From assembly GCA_022706685.1 (NCBI GenBank), contig JAKJCA010000003.1, positions 1 to 64,000 on the forward strand: a stretch of DNA of 64,000 nucleotides, given 5' to 3'. Positions 1 to 7,887 of this stretch are shown here, piece by piece. Source of the stretch: Bacillota bacterium. GTDB lineage: Bacteria; Bacillota; Clostridia; Oscillospirales; Acutalibacteraceae. The stretch's first letter is position 1, and every line of letters begins with the position of its first letter. The notes under the pieces are model-generated. The model was not told the DNA's origin and searched no databases. It worked only from the letters and a program-made list of their open reading frames with translations. A program made the position numbers and the translations under genes.

Positions 1-1
1 G

Positions 2-1231
2 GCGGTCATCGACAGGCCCGACGAGCCGGTGCTGCGCTTTGTCGTTTGCAGCGACATCCACATGGAAAACGAATCCTCCTGCAGACAGTACGGCCGTCTT
101 GAAAAGCTGTTTGAATACTCCTATGCCTATGCCCAAAGCCAGGCGTACGCTTCGATCGACGCATTCGTTTTTGCCGGCGACATCATTACCTCCGGCACCC
201 GGGCGCAGGCAAACAACGTCGTCGATATTGTCAACAGGTGCAAACGTCCCGAAACGCCTTTGATGTGCGTCTATGACAACCACGACATCGGCGGCGGCAA
301 CACCATCGCCGACTGCGAGCAGTGGCTGGGTGTCCCCGCCAACGAGGACCGCGTCATCAACGGTTTTCATTTCATCACGGTCAGTTACAATGACGACCAC
401 TCCTTTTTCCCACGGCTGCCGAGCTTGTACCGGCAGTTGAGCGCCGCCAAAAAAGAGAACCCGGAAAAGCCGATATTCGTCTTTAATCACAGGCACATCC
501 AGGGAACGGTTTACGGCAGCACGGTTTGGGGAACCGCGCAGCTTTCACCCGTGCTCAACCTTTTCCCGCAGGTGATTGATTTCTCCGGCCATTCGCATTA
601 CCCCGTCAACGACCCGCGTTCCTGCAGCCAATACTTTTTTACCAGTTTCGGCTGCGGAACGCTTTCCTATGTCGAACTTGAGGACGGCATGAGTTACGGT
701 TCCGTGCCGCCGGGAGCCGAGGCGACGGCGCAGTTTTATATCGTCGAGGTCTACGCGGACAATGCGGTTGCCGTGCTGCCTTTCAACATCATGACCGGCG
801 AATTTTTCACGGTGCCTTCGTCTTATTCAGAACAGCAGTTGATTTATTATGTCACCAACCCTTCCGACCGCTCGGGCTTTAGTTACACCAACGCGCGTTA
901 CAAGACGGCTGATGCGCCCGTATGGCCGCAGGGCGCGCAAGCGGCCGTCGGCAATTTCAACGCCGGCCGGGCAACGGTGAGCTTCCCGCAGGCGCTCGAC
1001 GGGGAGGAAATCCACCACTACACCCTGGTTCTTAAAAAAGGCGGCAGGACCGTCGGGACCTACCGCTTCTTTTCCGGATTCTACTTTGAACCGATGCCTC
1101 CGACAGTATCCTGGACGCTGGAAAACCTTGAGCCGGGCACCGGCTACTCGATTGAAATCACCGGTTTCGACACTTATATGAAACAAACGAAAGCGCCGCT
1201 GACGGCTGAATTCACCACGCCGGCTGAATGA
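2..1231 (+). CDS. Calcineurin-like metallophosphoesterase, 5' end cut by the window edge
   Basis: The reading frame is open to the first base of the window, so the true start lies upstream; the GTG at 29 is internal. The N-terminal two thirds show the calcineurin-type metal-binding series: SDIH, GDI, a YDNHD version of the usual GNHD, FNHRH and a GHSH block near residue 195. The last 120 or so residues look like a fibronectin-III-type beta domain (FNAGRATVSFPQ, then ENLEPGTGYSIEI). The family hydrolyses phosphomonoesters or diesters with two metal ions; the substrate is not predictable. It is one of three metallophosphoesterases in the window. The D for G change in GNHD is the one oddity. The family call is sure, the substrate unknown. 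Confidence 0.85.
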   Translation, partial: AVIDRPDEPVLRFVVCSDIHMENESSCRQYGRLEKLFEYSYAYAQSQAYASIDAFVFAGDIITSGTRAQANNVVDIVNRCKRPETPLMCVYDNHDIGGGNTIADCEQWLGVPANEDRVINGFHFITVSYNDDHSFFPRLPSLYRQLSAAKKENPEKPIFVFNHRHIQGTVYGSTVWGTAQLSPVLNLFPQVIDFSGHSHYPVNDPRSCSQYFFTSFGCGTLSYVELEDGMSYGSVPPGAEATAQFYIVEVYADNAVAVLPFNIMTGEFFTVPSSYSEQQLIYYVTNPSDRSGFSYTNARYKTADAPVWPQGAQAAVGNFNAGRATVSFPQALDGEEIHHYTLVLKKGGRTVGTYRFFSGFYFEPMPPTVSWTLENLEPGTGYSIEITGFDTYMKQTKAPLTAEFTTPAE

Positions 1232-1254
1232 GAAAAACACTTTTTCGTTAAAAA

Positions 1255-2007
1255 ATGAATAAGGAAAATGGGTTCTTTATGGTGAAAAAAAGGCTGTTGA
1301 GCGAATACCGCGCCTTCCGCGACGAGGTCACCTGGGTCGAGTTTGCCCTCTGGTGCTTGGCGTGGGCGCTGATGGCTTACGCGATTGTCAAAAAAGCGAT
1401 TGCGGGCGACGACCCGAATGTGCTGCTGATTCTTAAAACCGATTTTACGGCGATGTTCCTGCTGCCGCTGTTCCGGCTGACGCTGCCGAAACGGGTATTC
1501 CTGGCGCGCATCTCCTACCGCGCGGAAAAATGGGTCATCATTCTGGCTTTTGCCGCGAGTTTTATAGGAAAATATCTTTATATCTATACCTACATTCCCC
1601 AGTATGATTTTTACCTGCACGCATTCGGCAGTATCATTCTGGTGCTCGCCGGCTGCGAAGTCGCTTTGGCGCTGAGCCACGCGCCGGAAAAGATGGAACC
1701 GATTGTTCTGGCGGCCTGCGCATTCGGCCTTTCGTTTACAGCCGCCGTCACCTGGGAAATGTTCGAGTTTGTCTGCGACCAGTTTTTCAACGGGACGACG
1801 CAGGCATGGGGGCTTATCCCGAGCGATTGGTTCCTTGCCCGTTTTCCCACAGATCCCGCGCGCTTCCCGCTGCTCGACACGATGACGGACCTCATCAGCG
1901 GTTCGGCGGGGTCGGTGGCCGGCGGCATCATCGTACATATCAAGGAGCATGTGAAAAGGAAAAGGCGTTCTGTAGGGAACGACCCCTGTGTCGTTCCGCT
2001 AAAATAA
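1255..2007 (+). CDS. YjdF/DUF2238-like polytopic membrane protein
   Basis: A 250-residue protein with about six hydrophobic segments. It carries spaced acidic and histidine motifs inside membrane segments: DFYLHAFG, TWEMFEF and DTMTDLI. These resemble the YjdF (DUF2238) family of inner-membrane proteins of unknown function. A second in-frame ATG at 1279 (MVKKRLLSEY) follows an AAGGA and may be the true start. The final residues (SVGNDPCVVPLK) are encoded by the REP element at 1971-1998, so the natural C-terminus was probably replaced when that repeat inserted. It follows the phosphoesterase by 23 bases and may be co-transcribed. Family call moderate; role unknown. Confidence 0.7.
   Translation: MNKENGFFMVKKRLLSEYRAFRDEVTWVEFALWCLAWALMAYAIVKKAIAGDDPNVLLILKTDFTAMFLLPLFRLTLPKRVFLARISYRAEKWVIILAFAASFIGKYLYIYTYIPQYDFYLHAFGSIILVLAGCEVALALSHAPEKMEPIVLAACAFGLSFTAAVTWEMFEFVCDQFFNGTTQAWGLIPSDWFLARFPTDPARFPLLDTMTDLISGSAGSVAGGIIVHIKEHVKRKRRSVGNDPCVVPLK
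1971..1998 (+). repeat. REP-like palindromic element, copy 1
   Basis: A 28-bp unit starting TGTAG, followed by a perfect 8-bp hairpin GGAACGAC/GTCGTTCC around the loop CCCTGT. The same 28 bp recur exactly at 2701-2728 and, inverted, at 26975-27002. The GTAG directly before the stem is the tetranucleotide typically recognised by REP-associated tyrosine transposases. This copy lies within the 3' end of the upstream membrane protein gene. Confidence 0.85.
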
Positions 2008-2016
2008 GTATTTCAA

Positions 2017-2685
2017 ATGAGGTGCCGTTTGGATTTGCCGCAGAGAAAACCTCAGCGTTTGAAAGGATATGATTACAGCCAAAACAACGCTTATTTCATT
2101 ACGATTTGTACACAAAACCGCTTGCCTATACTTGGCAGTATAAAAAATGATATTGTTGCATTAAGCGAGTTCGGCAAGGTCGTTGAAGAAAAGTTATTAA
2201 ACATCGGCAATGGAACGGATGTATTTATTGATAAATATGTTTTTATGCCGAATCATATACATTTAATATTAATAATTGAACGTTTCGTAACGGTATACTG
2301 CACCGGAACGACACGGGGTTCGTTCCCTACAAGTGCGGAGACGATTCGTAGCGATGGAACAACACGAGGAGCGTTCTCTACAATGCCAGAGACGTTTCGG
2401 GACGACGGAATGATACCACTACCAAGTCCCGGATTCGATGCAGGGTATTTCCCTTCGGTATCGGAGATGGTTCAGAGATTTAAAACCGCTACAACATCAT
2501 CATATATACACGGCGTTAAATCGGGTATATATCCACCATTCGAAAAGAAGATATGGCAGAAATCATTTTATGACCATGTGATACGAAACGAAAAAGGATA
2601 TCTGGAGGTTTGGCGATACATCGATGAAAACCCATTGAAATGGCGGGATGACGAATTGTTGAAGAATATCGGAGATGTGTTTTAA
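2017..2685 (+). CDS. REP-associated tyrosine transposase (RAYT), Y1/HUH family
   Basis: A 222-residue protein with the RAYT signature. It opens with KPQRLKGYDYSQ and YFITICTQNR, has the HUH metal-binding motif MPNHIHLIL near residue 80, and a likely catalytic tyrosine in WQKSFYDHVIRNE, followed by the usual YIDENPLKW tail. Such single-copy housekeeping relatives of IS200/IS605 transposases cut and move REP hairpins. Two identical REP units flank the gene in the same orientation. The gene is visibly more AT-rich than its neighbours, consistent with transfer. Residues about 96-129 are a 17-residue tandem repeat (TGTTRGSFPT, DGTTRGAFST) derived from REP-like DNA. A TTG at 2029 after GAGGTG is an alternative start. 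Confidence 0.92.
   Translation: MRCRLDLPQRKPQRLKGYDYSQNNAYFITICTQNRLPILGSIKNDIVALSEFGKVVEEKLLNIGNGTDVFIDKYVFMPNHIHLILIIERFVTVYCTGTTRGSFPTSAETIRSDGTTRGAFSTMPETFRDDGMIPLPSPGFDAGYFPSVSEMVQRFKTATTSSYIHGVKSGIYPPFEKKIWQKSFYDHVIRNEKGYLEVWRYIDENPLKWRDDELLKNIGDVF
2304..2330 (-). repeat. Degenerate REP-like unit inside the RAYT coding sequence
   Basis: Read on the minus strand this is GTAGGGAACGA...TGTCGTTCCG, the same layout as the flanking REP units with one stem mismatch. It is in frame within the transposase gene and encodes the residues TGTTRGSFP. Confidence 0.75.
2355..2381 (-). repeat. Second, more degenerate REP-like unit inside the RAYT gene
   Basis: It lies exactly 51 bp after the start of the preceding unit and is aligned with it, so the pair forms a 51-bp (17-codon) tandem duplication. 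On the minus strand it reads GTAGAGAACG...TGTTGTTCCA, with more decayed stems. Confidence 0.6.
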
Positions 2686-2700
2686 ACGATTCTGTATCTA

Positions 2701-2728
2701 TGTAGGGAACGACCCCTGTGTCGTTCCG
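2701..2728 (+). repeat. REP-like palindromic element, copy 2
   Basis: Identical over 28 bp to the copy at 1971-1998, in the same orientation. It sits 15 bp after the transposase stop codon and closes the REP-RAYT-REP unit. Confidence 0.85.
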
Positions 2729-2743
2729 TCGGCCTAACAGCAC

Positions 2744-2775
2744 AACGCGGGCGGACAAAATTGTCCGCCCGCGTT
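2744..2775. terminator. Perfect 15-bp hairpin between convergent genes
   Basis: AACGCGGGCGGACAA pairs with TTGTCCGCCCGCGTT around a 2-base loop. There is no strong T-run on either side, so termination strength is uncertain. It lies between the transposase and the small minus-strand gene and could serve both. Confidence 0.6.
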
Positions 2776-2789
2776 TGCCGGTTTTGCCG

Positions 2790-2948
2790 TTAATCGGTTG
2801 GTTCCGCCTTGAAGAGGTTGTGATACTCCTCGCGGATTTCACTTTCGCTCATCTCGTTAAGAACAAAGGACTCGTCGTTGGGGAACCCGGTTTTCGCAAA
2901 GTATCTTTCAAGCGCCGCGGTCATTTCCTCAAGGGTCGGTTTCTCCAT
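2790..2948 (-). CDS. Small acidic hypothetical protein, 52 aa
   Basis: A short minus-strand frame beginning MEKPTLEEMTAALERYF and ending FKAEPTD. It has a well-placed AAAGGAGA ribosome-binding site and is followed by a strong hairpin. The sequence is acidic and predicted mostly helical, with no signal peptide, membrane segment, cysteine pair or recognisable DNA-binding motif. I do not recognise the family. Its main support is the ribosome-binding site, the orderly codons and the otherwise empty interval. Confidence 0.55.
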   Translation of the reverse strand: MEKPTLEEMTAALERYFAKTGFPNDESFVLNEMSESEIREEYHNLFKAEPTD

Positions 2949-3073
2949 GCCGTCCGTCTCCTTTCGTACGTATTCTTAACTTATCGATGTTCATGAACAG
3001 GCCCGTGCTGCGCGGCCGGCCTACGATATTATTGTAGTCAAATACGCGCCGCAAGTCAATGCCGCCTGCCGCG

Positions 3074-3102
3074 TTGACAGTGCCTGCGCGCGCGGATATA
3101 CT
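3074..3102 (+). promoter_or_regulatory. Sigma-A-type promoter of the beta-propeller glycosidase
   Basis: TTGACA at 3074, a 17-base spacer, and TATACT at 3097-3102. Transcription would be expected to start about 7 bases on, at or next to the ATG at 3110, which suggests a leaderless message. Confidence 0.7.
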
Positions 3103-3109
3103 GAAAGCA

Positions 3110-4006
3110 ATGGAAAAGGCAGACAGGCGTTCTTTTGTCAAATACGCGGGCAATCCGGTCCTGGGCGGGTCGCTCGGGACTTGTTTCGACGTCGCCGTAA
3201 GCGGCGAACCGGGCAGGCTGCGCATGGATTTTTCCTGGCGGCCGCGCAGGGCGCTCGCAACCGTTTTCAGCGCGGACGGCATCCGCTGGAACGAGCCTGC
3301 CGTCACGCTGGCGGCAAACCCCGGCAGCGGCTGGGAGGACGAAGTCAACCGCAACTGCGTGCTGAAAACGGGCGGAAAATACCGGATGTGGTACACCGGT
3401 CAGGCGCGGGACAGAAGCTGCATCGGTTACGCCGAAAGCACGGACGGCCTGCATTTTGAACGGCTCGCCGAACCGGTGCTTGTACCCGAAGAGCCGTTTG
3501 AAAAAGATTCGGTGATGAACCCCTGCGTACTGTATGAAAACGGCATCTACCGCATGTGGTACGCGGCGGGAGAAACCTACGAACCCAACGTCATCGCTTA
3601 CGCGCAAAGCGCCGACGGCATCCGCTGGCAGAAATCGCCGTTCAACCCCATCTTCGGCTCCGAACCGCGGCATCCCTTTGAAAAAGACCGCGTCGGCGGC
3701 TGCCAGGTCGTCAAGACCGCCGAAGGTTACCTGATGTTTTATATCGGCTACGAGGATATCGACACGGCCTGCGTCTGCCTGGCGCGTTCAGCCGACGGGA
3801 TCAGCGGCTGGCAGCGCTATGAGGGCAATCCCCTACTCGCGCCCGACGCCGGCGCCTGGGACGCCGACTCCTGCTACAAGCCCTCCGTCGTTTGGGACGA
3901 AGCGGGCGGCCGGTGGCTGCTGTGGTACAACGGCAGGAAAGGGCGCGACGAGTTGATCGGGTTCGCATTTCGCGAGGGGTGTCAGTTCTTTGACACGGAA
4001 ACATGA
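3110..4006 (+). CDS. Five-bladed beta-propeller glycosidase-like protein (GH43/GH32/GH130 type)
   Basis: About 298 residues made of repeated blades, each marked by a W-Y-x-G/A motif (YRMWYTGQA, YRMWYAAGE, LMFYIGYED, WLLWYNGRK) preceded by an ESTDG or QSADGIRW turn. This is the layout of GH43, GH32 and GH130 enzymes, which act on arabinosides, fructans or mannosides. No signal peptide is present, so it is probably cytoplasmic and works on imported oligosaccharides. The frame extends upstream to 3059, but the ATG at 3110 is preferred because the promoter lies at 3074-3102 and the homologous sequence begins FVKYAGNPVLGG. The precise family and substrate cannot be fixed by eye. Confidence 0.8.
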   Translation: MEKADRRSFVKYAGNPVLGGSLGTCFDVAVSGEPGRLRMDFSWRPRRALATVFSADGIRWNEPAVTLAANPGSGWEDEVNRNCVLKTGGKYRMWYTGQARDRSCIGYAESTDGLHFERLAEPVLVPEEPFEKDSVMNPCVLYENGIYRMWYAAGETYEPNVIAYAQSADGIRWQKSPFNPIFGSEPRHPFEKDRVGGCQVVKTAEGYLMFYIGYEDIDTACVCLARSADGISGWQRYEGNPLLAPDAGAWDADSCYKPSVVWDEAGGRWLLWYNGRKGRDELIGFAFREGCQFFDTET

Positions 4007-4072
4007 CGGGCGTTATCATTCCGATGATATTGTTCATTCAACCGGACCGGGAAAAAGATGGAGGGGTGCCAT

Positions 4073-4492
4073 ATGAGAAAACCGAAGGTGGCGTTCATTT
4101 GTACGCACAATTCCTGCCGCAGCCAGATTGCCGAGGCCCTGGGCAGGCATTTTGCCTCCGGCGTGTTTGACAGTTTCTCCGCGGGCACGCAGCTGAAAGA
4201 GCGCATCAACCCCGACGCGGTGCGGCTGATGAAACAGCTTTACGGGATCGATATGGAAAAAACCCAACATCCGAAACTGCTGGCCGAACTGCCCGGCGTC
4301 GATGTGGTCATCACCATGGGCTGCGGCGTGGAGTGTCCTTTCCTGCCGAGCAAGCGCCGCGAAGACTGGGGGCTGGACGACCCGACCGGGAAAGACGACG
4401 GGGCGTTCATGGAGACGATCCGGACAATCGAGGGCAAAATCAAAAACCTGATGACGGAACTTGCGGATTTCGAGGTTCTCAGAGCGTACTGA
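4073..4492 (+). CDS. arsC: Thioredoxin-coupled arsenate reductase / low-molecular-weight phosphatase fold
   Basis: A 139-residue protein with the phosphatase P-loop CTHNSCRS at residues 10-17, an AGT block, the cysteine pair MGCGVEC at 84 and 88, and the DDPTGK loop. This is the arrangement of the pI258-type ArsC, in which Cys10 attacks arsenate and Cys84 and Cys88 relay the disulfide to thioredoxin. It acts in the cytoplasm. The start at 4073 follows a GGAGGGG ribosome-binding site; the ATG at 4058 does not. No arsenic pump or ArsR is adjacent, so arsenite export would need a gene elsewhere. The CadD-like gene downstream is the nearest metal-resistance candidate. Confidence 0.9.
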   Translation: MRKPKVAFICTHNSCRSQIAEALGRHFASGVFDSFSAGTQLKERINPDAVRLMKQLYGIDMEKTQHPKLLAELPGVDVVITMGCGVECPFLPSKRREDWGLDDPTGKDDGAFMETIRTIEGKIKNLMTELADFEVLRAY

Positions 4493-4587
4493 AGCCGCCC
4501 GTGCGCCGTTGATAAAACGCCTTGCCCCAAAGCGGCCTGCCGCGGCAGAACGTAAAAAGTTTCCACCATTGTGAAAGGGTCATCGTC

Positions 4588-6336
4588 ATGAAAAAACCGC
4601 TGAAATCCGCCGTTTGTATCCTGTTGTGCGCGGCGCTGCTTCTGCCCTCGCTGTTTGCCGCAGCCGCGCGAACTGACGGGCCGCTGAACGTATTCGTCGC
4701 GTCGGACATCCACTACCGGCCGCTGAGTTCGCTCGTTCCCGTACAGGAAAACAACGCGCTGCCCGGCGACCCTCTGTACCACCACGCGAACACCAAGGGT
4801 ATGCTGACCTACGAGGCCAATGCGGTGATCGGCGAATTCCTCGCCCGTTTCGAGGCCTCGGATACGAAATACCTGTTGATCCCCGGCGACCTGAGCGAAG
4901 AAGGCCAGTGGGACGAGCATCTCGGCATTGCGCGGATTCTGCGTGAATTCAAACAGCGCACGGGGAAAACCATCTTCGTTATCCCCGGCAACCACGACAT
5001 CCGGACCTCCGCCTCCGGCGGCAGGCTCGACCCGGAGGATTTTATCGACATTTATGCGGACTTCGGCTATAATCAGGCGCTCGCGCGGCATGCGGGGTCG
5101 TGTTCCTACACGGCCGAACTCGACGGCGGCTACCGCCTGCTGGCGGTTGACGCCTGTATTTACCGTGAGGACGGCAGTTCGGTGAGCCCGGATTTGCTCG
5201 CCTGGATACAGGCGCAGGCGGCGCAGGCTCAGCGCGACGGCAAGCGGCTCATCGGGATGGTGCACCATAACGTACTGGAGCATTTCGGCATTGAGAGCGT
5301 CGGCGGCAACCTGCTCTGCCTTGACAATTACAGGCAGCTTGCGACGCAATTCGCCGACTGGGGCATCAAATACTGGCTGACCGGGCACGAGCATGCCAAC
5401 GATATTTCGACGGCTGTTTCTGCCGGCGGGAACCGCATTACCGATATCGAAACAGGCTGTCTGCTTGCCTATCCCAACGCCTACCGGGAAATCGGGTTTT
5501 CCGGCGACGCCGTCACCGTGAAGACCGGGTATATCGACAGAATCGATACCGGTCTGCTGCCTGCCGGCTTTTCCGCCGGACAAATTGCCGCGATACAAAG
5601 CAGCCTGCCCGCGTACAGCCTCGGCTTTTTCAGGGCGGGTATGAAAACCGCGGCCTACGACATCCCCGATTCCACCGGTAAAGTGGCCGCTATGCTGGAC
5701 ATCGCGCAGGGTACGCCGGAGTATGAGGCGCTCGCCGAAGCGTTTGAAACCCTTGCCGAGGCGGCGCGCCTGCCCCTGTATGACAAAGCCGGCACACCCG
5801 CCGCCGACTCCGTGGAGGAAATTGCGGCGCTCGCCGGCATCACCCTCGCGGCGGGCGAATATGATAGTTTGCTTGACATCGTGGGCGATTTGTTCGCGCG
5901 CCATTATGCCGGCGACGAGAACACCTCCTTTGACTCCCCCGAAGTCCTCCTGCTGGGCCAAGCCGTCAACGCTGTGCTCGTCTATGCGCTGATGAATATT
6001 CCCGTGCGCACGGCCAACATCCTTTTTGCGGGCATGGGCCTGCCTGAGGACGGCTTCGCGGTCAATCCGGCCATCGCCACCCGGGCGGCAAAACTCGCCT
6101 ATATGCAAAGCGCGGCGAAGGTTATCATGCGCGAGTTCGTAAAGCCCCTTTTCGGAGGTATCCTCAACGACTGGTCCGCGCCCGGCGACTTAAACGTCAC
6201 ACTTGAACCGTACTCGGCGTCGCAGCCGATGAACGGGCCGGTTGTGGCCATCACCGACTTCGCGTATGTCATGAAAATCCTGTCCGGCCTGTTGACCGCC
6301 GTTTTCAACGCGCTGCGCTCGCTGACGGCGATGTGA
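4588..6336 (+). CDS. Secreted calcineurin-like metallophosphoesterase
   Basis: A 582-residue protein with a signal peptide (MKKPLKSAVCILLCAALLLP) cleaved near AAAARTDG. The phosphoesterase domain follows: ASDIHYRP, PGDLSEEG, PGNHDI, MVHHNVLEH and TGHEHAND, which together supply the two-metal site. The C-terminal 250 residues are helical and not recognised. The enzyme should act outside the membrane on phosphate esters. The ATG at 4588 is chosen because it gives the signal peptide and follows GAAAGGG; the frame itself opens at 4522. It is followed by an LCAT-like hydrolase 42 bp on, probably in one operon. Confidence 0.87.
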   Translation: MKKPLKSAVCILLCAALLLPSLFAAAARTDGPLNVFVASDIHYRPLSSLVPVQENNALPGDPLYHHANTKGMLTYEANAVIGEFLARFEASDTKYLLIPGDLSEEGQWDEHLGIARILREFKQRTGKTIFVIPGNHDIRTSASGGRLDPEDFIDIYADFGYNQALARHAGSCSYTAELDGGYRLLAVDACIYREDGSSVSPDLLAWIQAQAAQAQRDGKRLIGMVHHNVLEHFGIESVGGNLLCLDNYRQLATQFADWGIKYWLTGHEHANDISTAVSAGGNRITDIETGCLLAYPNAYREIGFSGDAVTVKTGYIDRIDTGLLPAGFSAGQIAAIQSSLPAYSLGFFRAGMKTAAYDIPDSTGKVAAMLDIAQGTPEYEALAEAFETLAEAARLPLYDKAGTPAADSVEEIAALAGITLAAGEYDSLLDIVGDLFARHYAGDENTSFDSPEVLLLGQAVNAVLVYALMNIPVRTANILFAGMGLPEDGFAVNPAIATRAAKLAYMQSAAKVIMREFVKPLFGGILNDWSAPGDLNVTLEPYSASQPMNGPVVAITDFAYVMKILSGLLTAVFNALRSLTAM

Positions 6337-6378
6337 TAGAAATATGACCGGGTTCAACCCTGCTGCGGAGGCATTAAG

Positions 6379-7857
6379 ATGAAAAAAATCGGCTGTATAT
6401 TGATAGCGGCGGTGTTCGCCGCGCTGTGCTGTCTGCCGGCCGGAGCCGCGTCCAAGGCGACGGCTGTGCCGCAGGCAACTGCGGCGACTGAAAGCGAAAA
6501 ACTGCCGGTGGTCATCCTGCGCGGAATGAGTTTCGACAGCCTGAGGGTTGACGACGGCAGCGGCGGCGGCGTAGAGCCCGTCAAAGAAATCAATACCGGC
6601 GACATTGTTGCCACCCTGTTCAAGGCGGCGGGCACGGCGCTGATACGCCGCAGCGCGGACAGCGGGGTCGACGTCATCCTCGACTACCTCAACGATATTT
6701 ACGGCCGCATCGGTTGCGACGAAACGGGTACGCCCGTCTACGGTTCAAAAGGGCCGGCTTATCCGCTCTCGGTTGCCCATTACCCGGAACTGCTGGCGGG
6801 TCCGGGCTACAGCGAAGGGAAAATCGTCCTCTCGTGCGTCGACTGGTTCGGCGCGGACTATACCTATTACTTCGCCTATGACTGGCGCGTCAACCCCCTG
6901 GTCAACGCCGACGCCATCGCCGCGATGGTCGGCCAAGCGCTTTCCGATACCGGCTGCGGCAAGGTCAACCTCGTCTGCACGAGCGAGGGGGGCATTCAAG
7001 CCCTGGCTTATATGACGAAATACGGTTATGAAAAAATCAACAAATGCGTTTTTGTCTCTTCCACTTTTTACGGCAGTTACGGCGCGACCGACCTGCTTTG
7101 CGGCAACATTACGGTGCTGCCCAAAGCGCTTTATTATACCCTGATGGACTCCGCGGACAACGCAACGCAGCGTTTTGTGTACACGGTTCTTTATAAAACA
7201 AGAGTATTGGACGGCGTATCGAAACTCCTCAACGCTTTCATCGCCCGTTTCAAGGACAAGGTCTACGAGGGGTTTGTCACCGGGGTCTTCGGCCGCACGC
7301 CGGCGCTTTGGGCGATGGTACTGCCCGATGAATACGGCGAAGCGGTCGATTATATGTTCGGAAACGACCGGGAGGGCAATGCGGCGTTTATCGCCGTGGC
7401 GGACAAACTGCATGAAATGGCCGCCGGCCGTGAGACACTGCTGAAAAAGGCGCAGGCCGGCGGCGTTGAGTTCGCGGCTGTCGCCGGCTACAATACGCCC
7501 TACGCCCCCTTTATCGAGCGGGCGCTCGCGACGGGCGACGGCACGCTTGACGCGGACCTGATGGGCGGCGGCGCGGCCAGCGCCCCCTTCGGCGAAACCT
7601 TCCCCGAAAACTATGTACCAGCCGCGGAGGGATGCCTTTCACCCGACCGCATCATCGACGCTTCCGGCTGCATATTCCGCGACGCCACATGGTTTGTTAA
7701 AAACGCCCCGCACGTCGGCTGCAACTACAAGACCGAATATGCCGAATTCCTTCACTGGCTGCTGGTCCGCGAAGGGCCGGCGACGGTCTTTGACTCCCCG
7801 GCGTATCCGCGTTTTATGATTGCCGGCGAAGGCCAGACGCTCAGCCCGCTTTCATAA
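6379..7857 (+). CDS. Secreted LCAT-like alpha/beta hydrolase, paralogue of 35643-37223
   Basis: A 492-residue exported protein (signal peptide MKKIGCILIAAVFAALCCLP). The core has the lecithin:cholesterol-acyltransferase-like pattern: FAYDWRVNPL, then the nucleophile elbow NLVCTSEGGIQALAYM. The elbow lacks the first glycine of G-x-S-x-G, having cysteine there. A late block, IDASGCIFRDATWFVKNAPH, shared with the paralogue at 35.6 kb, probably supplies the catalytic histidine. Expected activity is lipase, acyltransferase or esterase outside the membrane. It sits between a phosphoesterase and a CadD-like transporter. The fold is fairly sure, the substrate unknown. Confidence 0.72.
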   Translation: MKKIGCILIAAVFAALCCLPAGAASKATAVPQATAATESEKLPVVILRGMSFDSLRVDDGSGGGVEPVKEINTGDIVATLFKAAGTALIRRSADSGVDVILDYLNDIYGRIGCDETGTPVYGSKGPAYPLSVAHYPELLAGPGYSEGKIVLSCVDWFGADYTYYFAYDWRVNPLVNADAIAAMVGQALSDTGCGKVNLVCTSEGGIQALAYMTKYGYEKINKCVFVSSTFYGSYGATDLLCGNITVLPKALYYTLMDSADNATQRFVYTVLYKTRVLDGVSKLLNAFIARFKDKVYEGFVTGVFGRTPALWAMVLPDEYGEAVDYMFGNDREGNAAFIAVADKLHEMAAGRETLLKKAQAGGVEFAAVAGYNTPYAPFIERALATGDGTLDADLMGGGAASAPFGETFPENYVPAAEGCLSPDRIIDASGCIFRDATWFVKNAPHVGCNYKTEYAEFLHWLLVREGPATVFDSPAYPRFMIAGEGQTLSPLS

Positions 7858-7887
7858 AGAGGGCGGAACAGGCACAGAGGTTTCATC

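Noticed and set aside
2017..2728. Complete IS200/IS605 insertion sequence
   Set aside because: The transposase is of the RAYT type, and the flanking units are repeated REP hairpins rather than the distinct left and right ends of an insertion sequence; no tnpB-like gene is present.
4240..6108. 622-residue minus-strand open frame
   Set aside because: Shadow of the arsC and phosphoesterase genes on the other strand, both of which have clear family motifs.
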